Below, piece by piece: positions 18,523-28,787 of a stretch of DNA of 35,806 nt. Numbering within the stretch: position 1 is the first letter of the stretch; every line of letters starts with the position of its first letter. The notes under the pieces are model-generated. The model saw nothing but the letters and a program-made list of their open reading frames with translations. It was not told where the DNA came from and did no database searches. Position numbers and translations under genes: made by a program. The DNA comes from Actinomycetota bacterium (lineage in GTDB: Bacteria; Actinomycetota; Actinomycetes; Nanopelagicales; Nanopelagicaceae), in assembly GCA_009705035.1 (NCBI GenBank), contig WLDB01000004.1:1-35806 (forward strand). The letters run 5' to 3'.

Positions 18523-21500
18523 CTATCTTTGGCTTAACTGACTCTGTGTTAACTCTGAAAGCGCCTGACGAGCAAACGCTAGGTGAGAAGTATCCCCTAA
18601 TTTTTGCGCTCCGTGAGCAGGTGGAGTCCAGGCCCCCGCACGCGGGATGGCGACCATCACAGTTGAACTCTGCGATTTATAGATGGATGAGGGGAAAAGT
18701 CGGTTGAGTTTGAGTTGCATTGACTCAGGAAGAACCAGGGGCGAAATCCGCAGATATTTGCCGGCTAATACAAGTTCGCGGATTCCAAGAGATTTTGCAA
18801 AGGCTCGTAGCAAAGCGACATCGAGCAGCGCAACTGCTTCGGGTGGAAGCTCCCCGAATCTATCAATGAGCTCTTCTTGAATAGATTGCACGTCCAAATC
18901 TCTTTTCACATCGGCTAGGCGACGATAAAGATCAAGTCTAAGACGCTCACCTGGGATGTACTCCTGGGAGAGATGGGCGTTAATGGGTAGCTCGATTTTG
19001 CAGTCATGGTTAATCTCCTCACCTTCAATGATTCCTGATTTGTAATCATTCACGGCTTCACCAACCATGCGCATGTATAAATCAAATCCCACATCAGCGA
19101 TGTGTCCGGATTGCTCACCACCCAAGAGATTGCCTGCACCTCGAATCTCTAAATCTTTTAAAGCAACGCGCATACCTGAACCTAAATCCGTATTGGTAGC
19201 AATAGTCTTTAAACGATCAATGGCAACTTCAGTAAGTGGTTTATCGGCCGGATATAAGAAGTAGGCATAACCTCTTTCGCGTCCTCGACCTACACGACCG
19301 CGCAATTGATGGAGTTGTGAAAGGCCAAAGTTCTCGGCATGTTCGACAATGAGAGTATTGGCATTTGGAATATCTAAACCACTCTCGACAATTGTGGTGC
19401 AGACAAGTACATCAAAATCTCTATTCCAAAAACCTAGAATGACATCCTCTAATTGGTTCTCGCTCATCTGACCATGGGCAACTCGAATGCGAGCCTCTGG
19501 AATCAACTCTTGAATATGTGAAGCTGCTCTATCGATACTTTCGACGCGATTGTGAAGATAGAAAATTTGTCCATCGCGTAGAAGTTCGCGGTGAATAGCT
19601 GCCTTAATCTGTGCCTCATCAGCTGGACCAACATAGGTAAGGATTGGGTGACGCTCTTCTGGTGGAGTTGTGATCGTTGACATCTCACGAATACCAGTGA
19701 CAGCCATCTCTAGTGTGCGCGGGATTGGTGTTGCAGACATCGCCAAAACGTCGACCGTTGTGCGCATCTTTTTGAGAGATTCTTTCTGCTCTACTCCAAA
19801 GCGCTGCTCTTCATCGACAATAACCAAGCCAAGATCCTTAAATTGCACATCATCTGAGAGTAAGCGATGGGTGCCGATAATGACATCAACTGATCCTTCA
19901 GTGAGCGCTTTAAGTACCTCTTTGCTCTCTTTCACTGTATTAAAACGTGAAATTCCAGCAACGTTTATTGGAAATCCTGAATACCTCTCGGCAAAAGTCT
20001 TGGAATGTTGTTGTACTAGAAGAGTAGTTGGCACCAGAACTGCAACTTGCTTGCCATCTTGCACCGCTTTAAATGCTGCGCGAATTGCAATCTCTGTCTT
20101 ACCGTAGCCAACATCGCCACAGATGATGCGATCCATTGGATAAGGACGTTCCATATCTCGCTTCACATCTTCTATCGTTGATAGTTGATCTGGAGTTTCG
20201 ATGTATGAGAAAGCATCTTCAAGTTCACGTTGCCATGGAGTATCAGGAGAAAATGCATAACCAGGTGCGCTAGTTCGGGCCGCGTAAAGTCGAATCAATT
20301 CTCCAGCAATTTGGCGAACCGCTTTACGTGCGCGGCCCTTTGCCTTCTGCCATTCACCACTACCTAGGCGATGAATCGTTGGAGCCTCTCCACCAACGTA
20401 CTTACTCACTTGTTCGAGCGTATCTGTCGGCACAAAGATGCGATCACCTGGTTGATTGCGTTTACCTGATGCGTATTCAATAACTACATATTCACGTGTT
20501 ACGCCTGCAACAGTGCGCTGAACAAGTTCAACATACCTGCCAATACCGTGTTGTTCATGCACAACAAAGTCACCGGTCTTTAGTTCTAGTGGATCAATTG
20601 CTTGTTTTCTCTTTGAAGGCATGCGGGCTGCATCCTTGGATGTGACTTTGCTACCCGACAGATCTCGCTCAGTAATAAAGAGTAATTCTTGATCTTCGCT
20701 AGCAAAACCATGCGCCAGAGTCGATTGGAAAACATGAATCGCGCCCTTGGTTGGTTTAGAAGCAAGTGATGCACTTAATTGCACCGGTAGATCTGCATCG
20801 CGAAAAATTCCAGCATATCGCTCTGCCATTCCATGACCGGTTGCCGCAAAGAGAACACTCTGGTGAGAATTAAGTCCATCGTTGAGCAGCTGGCACAGTC
20901 TTTCGACGTTGCCCCGCATCGGTTCTATTGGGGTGAAGTCAGTAAAGAAGGCGCCTTTATCTAGGTCACTGCCAAATGAGTTGAGCGAGATATGGCTAAG
21001 GCCCGTTGATTTAATGACTTCAAAGAGTGATTCCCAATCGAGGTATGTCACTTTATCAACAGGCATCGGCGCATCGCCACCCATTGAAGCTTGCGCCCAT
21101 GATGCCGCTAGAAACTCTTCATTGGTTTCAATCAAGTCTGCAGTTCGAGATTTGATTCTTTCTTCGTCGATAAAGATCACTTGCGTTCTATCGCTCATAC
21201 GATTGAAGATTGTCTCGTGCTCGTCTACTAGAAATGGAATCAGTGACTCCATTCCGTCAACGCTGATGCCTTGAGCAATTTTCTCTAGGACCTCTAGCGC
21301 GCCAGGAAAACGAGCTTTTAGCCTCTCGGCTCGTATTCGCACTTCATCGCTCATCAGAATTTCACGGCAAGGGATAATCGTTAGTTTCTCGGTAACTGGC
21401 TTTGTTGTTCGCTGATCTGAGATATCGAAATAGCGAATATCTTCTATTTCATCACCAAAGAAATCAATGCGAACGGGATAATCAGCTAGCGGTAAGAAGA

Positions 21501-22020
21501 CGTCAACAATTCCTCCACGCACTGCAAACTCACCGCGTTTTTCAACTAAATCAGTGCGTGTATATGAAAGCGCAGAGAAATGCTCGATGAGTTCTGTGAG
21601 GGAAAGTTCATCACCGATTTTAAGAGTCCGTAATGGCTCGGTGGCGATTGATGCAATAAACCTATGGATGACTGCACGTATGGGGGCTACGACAATTGGG
21701 TTAGCATCTTCTGACGTTGCAGCTAAAGCGCTAAGTGTTTGTATTCGTCGCGCCACAGTATCGCTGCGTGGACTCAATCTTTCATGCGGCAATGTTTCCC
21801 ATGCCGGAAATTCGTAAACATCAGCGCTGAGACTTCGCAGATCTTCAGCTAAATCTTCTGCACCTCGACTAGAACTTGTTACGACTAAAACCGGTGCGGA
21901 TTGAGCCTTCAGAGCAATCAGAAAAGCGTTGGCAGCTGATGGAGCAACTATTCTTTGGTTTGAATCTAACGACTCTTTCAGCTGAGAATCAGTGCCAAGT
22001 TGAGCAAGTAATCCATACAT
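18523..22020 (-). CDS. mfd: Transcription-repair coupling factor Mfd
   Basis: 1165 aa; GDVGYGKTEIAIRAAF, DEEQRFGV, ATPIPRTLEMA, HQLRGRVGRGRERGYAYFLYP. Confidence 0.98.
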   Translation of the reverse strand: MYGLLAQLGTDSQLKESLDSNQRIVAPSAANAFLIALKAQSAPVLVVTSSSRGAEDLAEDLRSLSADVYEFPAWETLPHERLSPRSDTVARRIQTLSALAATSEDANPIVVAPIRAVIHRFIASIATEPLRTLKIGDELSLTELIEHFSALSYTRTDLVEKRGEFAVRGGIVDVFLPLADYPVRIDFFGDEIEDIRYFDISDQRTTKPVTEKLTIIPCREILMSDEVRIRAERLKARFPGALEVLEKIAQGISVDGMESLIPFLVDEHETIFNRMSDRTQVIFIDEERIKSRTADLIETNEEFLAASWAQASMGGDAPMPVDKVTYLDWESLFEVIKSTGLSHISLNSFGSDLDKGAFFTDFTPIEPMRGNVERLCQLLNDGLNSHQSVLFAATGHGMAERYAGIFRDADLPVQLSASLASKPTKGAIHVFQSTLAHGFASEDQELLFITERDLSGSKVTSKDAARMPSKRKQAIDPLELKTGDFVVHEQHGIGRYVELVQRTVAGVTREYVVIEYASGKRNQPGDRIFVPTDTLEQVSKYVGGEAPTIHRLGSGEWQKAKGRARKAVRQIAGELIRLYAARTSAPGYAFSPDTPWQRELEDAFSYIETPDQLSTIEDVKRDMERPYPMDRIICGDVGYGKTEIAIRAAFKAVQDGKQVAVLVPTTLLVQQHSKTFAERYSGFPINVAGISRFNTVKESKEVLKALTEGSVDVIIGTHRLLSDDVQFKDLGLVIVDEEQRFGVEQKESLKKMRTTVDVLAMSATPIPRTLEMAVTGIREMSTITTPPEERHPILTYVGPADEAQIKAAIHRELLRDGQIFYLHNRVESIDRAASHIQELIPEARIRVAHGQMSENQLEDVILGFWNRDFDVLVCTTIVESGLDIPNANTLIVEHAENFGLSQLHQLRGRVGRGRERGYAYFLYPADKPLTEVAIDRLKTIATNTDLGSGMRVALKDLEIRGAGNLLGGEQSGHIADVGFDLYMRMVGEAVNDYKSGIIEGEEINHDCKIELPINAHLSQEYIPGERLRLDLYRRLADVKRDLDVQSIQEELIDRFGELPPEAVALLDVALLRAFAKSLGIRELVLAGKYLRISPLVLPESMQLKLNRLFPSSIYKSQSSTVMVAIPRAGAWTPPAHGAQKLGDTSHLAFARQALSELTQSQLSQR

Positions 22021-22067
22021 CTCTTGCTCTCCTTATCTCTGACAAATCGCCAGTAAACGCAGCTATG

Positions 22068-22091
22068 GCCCCGCTCCTGAAAGGAGGGGGC
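22068..22091 (+). other. GC-rich hairpin in the divergent mfd/ppc intergenic region
   Basis: GCCCC-G-CTCCT-GAA-AGGAG-GGGGC: 10 bp with one bulged G. Confidence 0.5.
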
Positions 22092-22182
22092 TTGAATATG
22101 GCAATTGTAGTGGCGAAGGGGTGATTTCGAATAATGAGATAAAGCGTCTCATATTCACTCTTTCGGGTGCGAGAATTGCGCC

Positions 22183-24909
22183 ATGACCGAAGCTTCCAAT
22201 GCAGTTTCTAGCGCCATCGTTGCCAATGACGATGCGTTATTGCGTAGCGATGTTCGGCGCTTAGCAGATCTATTGGGTCAATCTCTTGTTAGACAAGAAG
22301 GACAGGATCTCTTTGACCTTGTCGAAGCGGTACGCAAAGCTGGTCGCGATAGTGGCGAAGATGTGATTCTTTCAAAAATTTCAGATGATCAAGCGGTTGA
22401 TTTAGTACGCGCCTTCAGCACCTTCTTTCACTTGGCAAATGTTGCAGAGCAAGTTCACCGTTCTCGCGTTCTTGCTGAAGCGCGACGTGATGGAAAATCT
22501 TGGCTATCTCGAGCTGTAGATAAAATTATCGATGCTCAGAAGAATCCATTATCGGGACACGAGTTCACTCACGAAGATATTCAAAAGTGGGTCAGCGAAC
22601 TTCAAGTACGTCCTGTCTTTACCGCACATCCAACCGAAGCGGCTCGTCGTTCAATTCTCGGTAAGCTCTCTGAAATTTCGAATTTACTTGACCTCCCAAA
22701 TAGCGATTCAAAGAACGAACGCTTAGCTGAAACAGTCGACCTGCTTTGGCAGACCGATGAACTTCGACTTGATCGACCTGAACCACTGGATGAAGCGATG
22801 AACGCGCTTTACTATCTTGATGATTTAGCAAAGCAGACAGTCCCTGAAGTACTCAACGATTTTGCCCGCGAACTCAAGCGAATCAATATTGATCTTCCTG
22901 TTACTGCGCGACCACTTACTTTCGGTACATGGATAGGTGGCGACCGTGATGGAAATCCAAATATCACGCCTCAGATAACTGAGGATGCTGTTGTTCTTCA
23001 AGTAGGCCATGCAATCCGCACAACTATCGCCGCTATGGATCGCCTGCGTCAGATGCTCTCTGTCTCGACTCGAATCACTGGCGCTACCCCCGAGCTCAGC
23101 GCATCCGTTGAAGAAGACCTCAAGCGAATCCCTGAATTTGAGCAACGCTTCTTACGACTGAACTCACAAGAGCCATACCGCCTCAAGGCAACTGCGATTG
23201 TTCACCGCTTAGCCTTTACTCGAAACCGTCATGCAGTTGGTGGCCCACATGTTCCGGGGCGCGATTACCGTGATACTTCAGAGCTTTTGGCAGATCTAAC
23301 TTTGATGCGCGATTCACTCTTTGCCCATCGCGGCGAACTCATTGCAACTGGCCTCTTAGAGCGCACCATCAGATCTATAGCAGCATTTGGCTTGACCCAT
23401 GCAACTCTAGATATTCGTGAGCACTCTGATGCACACCACAATGTTTTGAAGAATTTCTTTGGAGACGACTATCTTAAAAAGAGCCATGATGAAAAGTTTG
23501 ATATTTTAATTGGCGAGTTAGCTAACGGTGTAAAGCGCAGCGGTTCTTCTCTCGATGCCACATCTGCTAAGACTCTCAATACTTTTGTGGCAATTGATGA
23601 ACTTATCGAACGCTACGGCCCTGAGGTCATCGAAACATATATCGTCTCAATGACAAAGGGTGCTGATGATTTAATTGCTGCTGCTCTCCTCGGAAAATAT
23701 GCTGGCTTAGTTGATCTAGATAAGAAGGTTGCAAAAATCGGATTTGCCCCACTACTTGAAACTGTGGCCGAACTTCGTGCCGCTGGCACAATTCTTGAAA
23801 AGTTACTTTCAAATCCAACTTACCGTTCTCTTGTTGCTCTTCGTGGAGACATTCAAGAAGTTATGTTGGGTTACTCAGATTCTAATAAGGATGCTGGTAT
23901 CGCAACAAGTCAATGGGAGATTCACCGAGCACAGAGAATTCTTCGCGACGTAGCCATGAAATATGGTGTCAAGCTTCGTTTATTCCATGGTCGCGGAGGC
24001 TCTGTTGGTCGCGGTGGCGGACCAACCTATGAAGCTCTCGTAGCTTTGCCTTGGGGTTCTGTTGATGGCGCGATTAAGATGACAGAACAAGGTGAAGTCA
24101 TTAGCGATAAGTATTCGTTGCCTGCCCTTGCACGTGAAAATGTTGAACTCACTCTCGCGGCTTCGCTTGAGGCAACAGTTCTTAACCGCGGTCCACGTCA
24201 GAGCGTTGCAGATCTCGCACAGTGGAACGATTGCATGAACCTGATTAGCGATAACTCCTTTGCGGCATATCGCGCACTTATTGATCATCCTGATTTGCCT
24301 GCATACTTCTATGCATCCACACCTGTCGAACAGCTAGGAAACCTCTTCTTAGGTTCTCGCCCATCGCGTCGCCCTGACGCTGCAGGTGGGTTGGATTCAC
24401 TGCGCGCTATTCCTTGGGTCTTCGGCTGGACTCAATCACGGCAGATTGTTCCGGGTTGGTTCGGAGTCGGCAGTGGCCTCAAGGCCGCTCGCGAGGCTGG
24501 CAAGAGCGATGAGCTGAAGAAGATGTTATCTGAGTGGCACTTCTTCTCTACCTTTATCAGCAATGTTGAGATGACTTTGAAAAAGACTGATCTTAAGACA
24601 GCACGTCGTTATGTCGAAACTTTGGTTCCTAGAGAACTGCAACATTTCCTTACAACAATTGAAGAAGAATTTAATCTCACTATCTCTGAGATTCTGCTCT
24701 TAACCGGAAAGAGCGCGCTTTTGAGTGACCAGCCAGTCTTGGCAAGAACACTTGAAGTCCGCGATACCTATCTCGCACCGATTCATTCGCTGCAAGTCAA
24801 TCTTCTCGATCGCGTTCGTAACTCGGGAGAGAACCCCGAGCCAACATTGATTCGTGCTCTATTGTTAACAATCAATGGAGTTGCTACAGGACTTCGTAAT
24901 ACCGGCTGA
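22183..24909 (+). CDS. ppc: Phosphoenolpyruvate carboxylase
   Basis: VFTAHPTEAARRSI, GTWIGGDRDGNPNITP, LFHGRGGSVGRGGGP, terminal ...INGVATGLRNTG. Confidence 0.98.
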   Translation: MTEASNAVSSAIVANDDALLRSDVRRLADLLGQSLVRQEGQDLFDLVEAVRKAGRDSGEDVILSKISDDQAVDLVRAFSTFFHLANVAEQVHRSRVLAEARRDGKSWLSRAVDKIIDAQKNPLSGHEFTHEDIQKWVSELQVRPVFTAHPTEAARRSILGKLSEISNLLDLPNSDSKNERLAETVDLLWQTDELRLDRPEPLDEAMNALYYLDDLAKQTVPEVLNDFARELKRINIDLPVTARPLTFGTWIGGDRDGNPNITPQITEDAVVLQVGHAIRTTIAAMDRLRQMLSVSTRITGATPELSASVEEDLKRIPEFEQRFLRLNSQEPYRLKATAIVHRLAFTRNRHAVGGPHVPGRDYRDTSELLADLTLMRDSLFAHRGELIATGLLERTIRSIAAFGLTHATLDIREHSDAHHNVLKNFFGDDYLKKSHDEKFDILIGELANGVKRSGSSLDATSAKTLNTFVAIDELIERYGPEVIETYIVSMTKGADDLIAAALLGKYAGLVDLDKKVAKIGFAPLLETVAELRAAGTILEKLLSNPTYRSLVALRGDIQEVMLGYSDSNKDAGIATSQWEIHRAQRILRDVAMKYGVKLRLFHGRGGSVGRGGGPTYEALVALPWGSVDGAIKMTEQGEVISDKYSLPALARENVELTLAASLEATVLNRGPRQSVADLAQWNDCMNLISDNSFAAYRALIDHPDLPAYFYASTPVEQLGNLFLGSRPSRRPDAAGGLDSLRAIPWVFGWTQSRQIVPGWFGVGSGLKAAREAGKSDELKKMLSEWHFFSTFISNVEMTLKKTDLKTARRYVETLVPRELQHFLTTIEEEFNLTISEILLLTGKSALLSDQPVLARTLEVRDTYLAPIHSLQVNLLDRVRNSGENPEPTLIRALLLTINGVATGLRNTG

Positions 24910-24940
24910 CCGCACTGCTGGTTAATAGCCAAAAATTTAA

Positions 24941-25516
24941 TTAAGAGTTGAATTTTGTTTGCGTAAGCTCAAGACCCTTTTCAATAAGGTGCTCAACTAC
25001 ATCTGCGCCACGATCTAAGAAAAGTGGAAGCTCTTTCTTCTCGGGCTGGCTAAATTGCTTTAAGACAAAATCTGCCGGGTCTTGTTGACCCATAGGGCGG
25101 CCGATACCGAGCCGAACTCGGAAATATTCTGGGCCACCAAAAGCAGATGTCATTGACTTCAATCCATTGTGGCCATTATCGCCGCCACCAAGCTTGGTTC
25201 GAATTGCTGCAAAATCAATATCGAGTTCATCATGGAGAACAATAATTTTTGCCGGCTCAACTGAGTAGAACTGTGCCAACGCTTTGATTGGTCCGCCGGT
25301 CTCATTCATATAGCTGTGAGATTTTGCGAGAATTACTGAATGCGCATCTACGCCGACTCCTAATTTAAAGGCGGCAATACTTGTACGCGATTTATGAGAC
25401 GAAAATTTGATGTTATGGCGCTTGGCTAGTTCATCTATAACCATCTGACCCACGTTATGACGGGTGGCAGCGTATTGATCGCCCGGATTACCGAGCCCCA
25501 CTACCAACCACGTCAT
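24941..25516 (-). CDS. pth: Peptidyl-tRNA hydrolase
   Basis: WLVVGLGNPGDQYAATRHNVGQMV; KSHSYMNETGGPIKAL; HDELDIDF. Confidence 0.97.
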   Translation of the reverse strand: MTWLVVGLGNPGDQYAATRHNVGQMVIDELAKRHNIKFSSHKSRTSIAAFKLGVGVDAHSVILAKSHSYMNETGGPIKALAQFYSVEPAKIIVLHDELDIDFAAIRTKLGGGDNGHNGLKSMTSAFGGPEYFRVRLGIGRPMGQQDPADFVLKQFSQPEKKELPLFLDRGADVVEHLIEKGLELTQTKFNS

Positions 25517-25544
25517 AACGAGTCAGATTTCTTTACTTAATGAA

Positions 25545-26159
25545 TTAAGCCGTTGGAGCTGCTGCTGCTGGAGCTGCTGCATCTGCTGCTGGAGCTGCTG
25601 CTGCAGTCTCTTCAGCGGTTGCTGCGCGACGCTCAGAAAGGTGAACAACAGTTGCTGTTGGATCCAAAACAAGTGTGACACCTGCAGGAAGAACAACATC
25701 TGATGCCAACTTAAATGTTCCAGCCTTCATGCCCTCGATATCAAGAACGAGGAACTTAGGAATATTTGTCGCTTCGGCCTCAACTTCAATTGTGTTATGT
25801 ACGTGCTCAAGGATTCCATCTGGATCATGCTTTCCTTCTGTATGAACAGGAACATGCACTGTTACCTTCTCACCACGACGTACGAGTACGAGGTCGATGT
25901 GCTCAAGGTTCTGCTTGAGTGGGTTCTTCACAATTGACTTTGGAAGTGTGAGTTCTGTTCGGCCATCAAATGTGATGTTGAGAAGAACGTTTGATTCCTT
26001 GAGTGCATTACCAAGATCGCGTGCGTTAAGAGTGATATGCACTGGTGCTTCACCGTGACCGTAGATAACTGCTGGGACCTGACCATCGCGACGTGCGCGA
26101 CGTGATGCACCCTTACCGAACTCGGTACGTGTGGTGCCGATGATTGCTACTTCTGCCAT
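25545..26159 (-). CDS. rplY: 50S ribosomal protein L25/general stress protein Ctc
   Basis: GTTRTEFGKGASRRARRDGQVPAVIYGHGE, C-terminal TL5/CTC domain and Ala/Pro-rich tail. Confidence 0.96.
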   Translation of the reverse strand: MAEVAIIGTTRTEFGKGASRRARRDGQVPAVIYGHGEAPVHITLNARDLGNALKESNVLLNITFDGRTELTLPKSIVKNPLKQNLEHIDLVLVRRGEKVTVHVPVHTEGKHDPDGILEHVHNTIEVEAEATNIPKFLVLDIEGMKAGTFKLASDVVLPAGVTLVLDPTATVVHLSERRAATAEETAAAAPAADAAAPAAAAPTA

Positions 26160-26309
26160 GAAAAAACTCCTGTCGCCTCATATAAATGAAATCTGACAGG
26201 AGTTGTTGTCCTTGCCGTCGATAACGGTTTCCTTTATAAACTTTAAGGAGAAACCCTCGCCAGAATGGGTGAAGTTTATGGGCGAGAGGGCGAAAGCTCC
26301 AAATTGAGC
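26160..26309 (-). promoter_or_regulatory. Structured rplY leader with terminal SD-sequestering, terminator-like hairpin
   Basis: AACTCCTGTC (26195-26204) pairs perfectly with GACAGGAGTT (26165-26174), followed by U6 and the ATG at 26159; additional hairpins upstream. Confidence 0.65.
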
Positions 26310-27290
26310 TTAGCTATGGCCATCAAAGAGGCTGGTCACCGAGCCATCTTCGAAGACTTCACGGATTGCACGAGCTAGTAGCGGCGCAATCGAGATAACA
26401 GTCAATTTATCGAACTTTTGGTCTTCGGTTAGCGGCAATGAATCAGTGACAACAATTTCAACTGCGCGAGAACCCTTTAGGCGCTCAACTGCTGGACCCG
26501 AGAAGACAGCGTGTGTAGCTGCAACAATGACATCACGTGCACCAGCTTCAAAGAGAGCATCTACAGCCTTGGTAATTGTGCCTGCGGTATCGATCATGTC
26601 ATCGATAACAACGCATGTACGACCTTCTACATCACCGACAACTTTGCCTGTTACAGCTTCGTTAGGGATAAGTGGATCGCGGGTTTTATGGATAAAGGCA
26701 ATAGGGCATCCGCCAAGAAGTTCAGACCAACGTTCTGCAACACGAACGCGACCTGAATCCGGCGAAACAATTGTGAGCATGCTGCGGTCAACTTTGCTAC
26801 CGACGTAATCTGCAAGCATTGGTAATGCAAATAAATGATCTACGGGACCGTCGAAGAATCCTTGGATCTGAGATGTATGAAGATCGACAACCATCATTCG
26901 ATCCGCCCCTGCTGTCTTGAATAAGTCAGCCATCAAGCGTGCAGTGATTGGTTCGCGACCACGGCTCTTCTTATCTTGACGTGCATATCCATAGAAAGGA
27001 ATTACGACAGTAATTCGCTTTGCAGAAGCACGCTTGAGGGCATCAACCATGATGAGTTGTTCCATGATTTGCTTATTGATTGGCGTTGCATGTGACTGAA
27101 TTACAAATGCATCGCAACCACGAACTGATTCTTCAAAGCGAACAAAGATTTCTCCATTTGCAAAGTCATATGCAGAAGTTGGAGTAAGTGGAATGCCAAG
27201 ATCGTCTGCAACTGCTTCAGCTAACTCTGGAAATCCGCGACCAGAGAAGAGACGAAGTTTTTTCTCTGAGGTTAAACGGATTTCGCTCAC
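26310..27290 (-). CDS. prs: Ribose-phosphate pyrophosphokinase
   Basis: GTG start; DLHTSQIQGFFDGPVDHL; CVVIDDMIDTAGTITKAVDAL. Confidence 0.98.
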   Translation of the reverse strand: MSEIRLTSEKKLRLFSGRGFPELAEAVADDLGIPLTPTSAYDFANGEIFVRFEESVRGCDAFVIQSHATPINKQIMEQLIMVDALKRASAKRITVVIPFYGYARQDKKSRGREPITARLMADLFKTAGADRMMVVDLHTSQIQGFFDGPVDHLFALPMLADYVGSKVDRSMLTIVSPDSGRVRVAERWSELLGGCPIAFIHKTRDPLIPNEAVTGKVVGDVEGRTCVVIDDMIDTAGTITKAVDALFEAGARDVIVAATHAVFSGPAVERLKGSRAVEIVVTDSLPLTEDQKFDKLTVISIAPLLARAIREVFEDGSVTSLFDGHS

Positions 27291-27294
27291 GTTT

Positions 27295-28722
27295 TTAGCC
27301 TTTCTGGTCGCTGCTTGGAGCTGAAGCTGCTGCTTCTGCTGACTTGGTGCCGGGGCGCTTGCGCAGGACCCAACCTAATACATTTCGTTGCTTAGAACGT
27401 CCAACACCCATGGCGCCGGCCGGAACATCTTCGGTTATGACAGACCCTGCTGCGGTGTAGGCACCATCTCCGATAGTCACAGGGGCTACCAGCATGCTGT
27501 CGCTTCCGATGCGGACATGGTCACCGACGACGGTGTGGTGCTTATTTACCCCATCGTAATTAACAAAAATTGTGGCGGCACCAATATTTGTACCTTCGCC
27601 AATAGTTGCATCACCTACATATGAAAGGTGAGGCACTTTAGAACCATCGCCAACTGCAGCATTTTTCATCTCAACAAATGCACCAGCACGTGTGTCTGCG
27701 CCTAAGACCGTACCAGCTCTGAGGAAAGTAAACGGTCCAACGCTGGAATTTTCTCCAATAACTGCAGATACTGCATAAGACTCTTTAACATCAGCGCCAT
27801 TTCCGACTGTGCAGTCGTGCAGTGTGGTGCGTGGGCCAATTACAGCTCCAGCGCCAATTGTTGTTGAGCCACTGATAGCAGTACCCGGCAATAGCGTGAC
27901 ATCTTGCGAGATTATGGAGGTCGCATCGACCCAGGTAGTTGTTGGATCAACGATTGTTACACCACTGCGCATGAGTCCATCATTGATTCGGTCTCGCAAA
28001 AGCGCTGCAGATTCAGCGAGCTGAACGCGATCATTAACGCCTAAAGTTTCAGTAAAGTCATCGATACAGAGCGCAGATATAGCGCCGCCCTCATTGCGTA
28101 AAATTTCAATCACATCAGTAAGGTAAAGCTCGCCTTGCGAATTATCGTTACGAAGCTTTCCAATAGCACTTGCGAGCTTTGCACCATCGAAGACGTAGAC
28201 TCCCGAATTAATCTCTTCAATTTCTTTCTCGTTTTCATCGGCATCGCGCTCTTCAACAATTCGAAGTAAGGATCCATCATCGCCACGAATGATGCGTCCA
28301 TATCCCGTTGGTTCTGGATGTTCTGCAGTCAAAACAGAGGCGCTAAATCCACCAGCACTATGTGACTCGATAAGTGCCGCAAGTGATTGCGTTGTAAGCA
28401 ACGGCGTATCACCAGCGAGAATGAGAATGTTTCCTGTTGCATTTAATCCTGCGAGCGCCAACTGCGCTGCATGTCCTGTACCGCCTCGGTGCTCCTGAAA
28501 GATTGTCGTAACGCCAGGTGCAATAACGGCAATGTGCGCCTCAACTGCTTCACGACCTGAACCAACAACTACTCGAGTAGCCGCTGGATTAAGCGCTGAA
28601 ACTGCGTGAAGAACATGGCCAAGAAGTGATCGTCCAGCAATTGTGTGAAGAACCTTTGGCGTTGCAGATTTCATCCGCGTGCCCTCGCCTGCCGCGAGAA
28701 CAACCACGGTTTGAAGGCTCAT
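27295..28722 (-). CDS. glmU: Bifunctional UDP-N-acetylglucosamine pyrophosphorylase/glucosamine-1-phosphate N-acetyltransferase
   Basis: VVVLAAGEGTRMKSATPKVLHTIAGR; hexapeptide-repeat C-terminal half. Confidence 0.97.
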   Translation of the reverse strand: MSLQTVVVLAAGEGTRMKSATPKVLHTIAGRSLLGHVLHAVSALNPAATRVVVGSGREAVEAHIAVIAPGVTTIFQEHRGGTGHAAQLALAGLNATGNILILAGDTPLLTTQSLAALIESHSAGGFSASVLTAEHPEPTGYGRIIRGDDGSLLRIVEERDADENEKEIEEINSGVYVFDGAKLASAIGKLRNDNSQGELYLTDVIEILRNEGGAISALCIDDFTETLGVNDRVQLAESAALLRDRINDGLMRSGVTIVDPTTTWVDATSIISQDVTLLPGTAISGSTTIGAGAVIGPRTTLHDCTVGNGADVKESYAVSAVIGENSSVGPFTFLRAGTVLGADTRAGAFVEMKNAAVGDGSKVPHLSYVGDATIGEGTNIGAATIFVNYDGVNKHHTVVGDHVRIGSDSMLVAPVTIGDGAYTAAGSVITEDVPAGAMGVGRSKQRNVLGWVLRKRPGTKSAEAAASAPSSDQKG

Positions 28723-28741
28723 GCATGAAGTCTACCTTCTC

Positions 28742-28787
28742 ATTGCTCCGCCACTTAGTTCGGCCGAGCAATAAATTGCTCCGCCAC
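28742..28787. repeat. 13-nt direct repeat of the tRNA-Gln 3' end (GTGGCGGAGCAAT on minus strand)
   Basis: ATTGCTCCGCCAC at 28742-28754 and 28775-28787. Confidence 0.9.

Noticed and set aside
19670-20107. 145-aa ORF antisense to mfd, and similar antisense ORFs (e.g. 10978-11466, 26446-26808, 20882-21274)
   Set aside because: Opposite-strand shadows of conserved genes, with Ser/Arg/Thr-rich composition and no domain.
25545-25610. GCTGCTG-rich repeat at the rplY 3' end
   Set aside because: Codes for the Ala/Pro-rich tail common in actinobacterial L25/CTC proteins.
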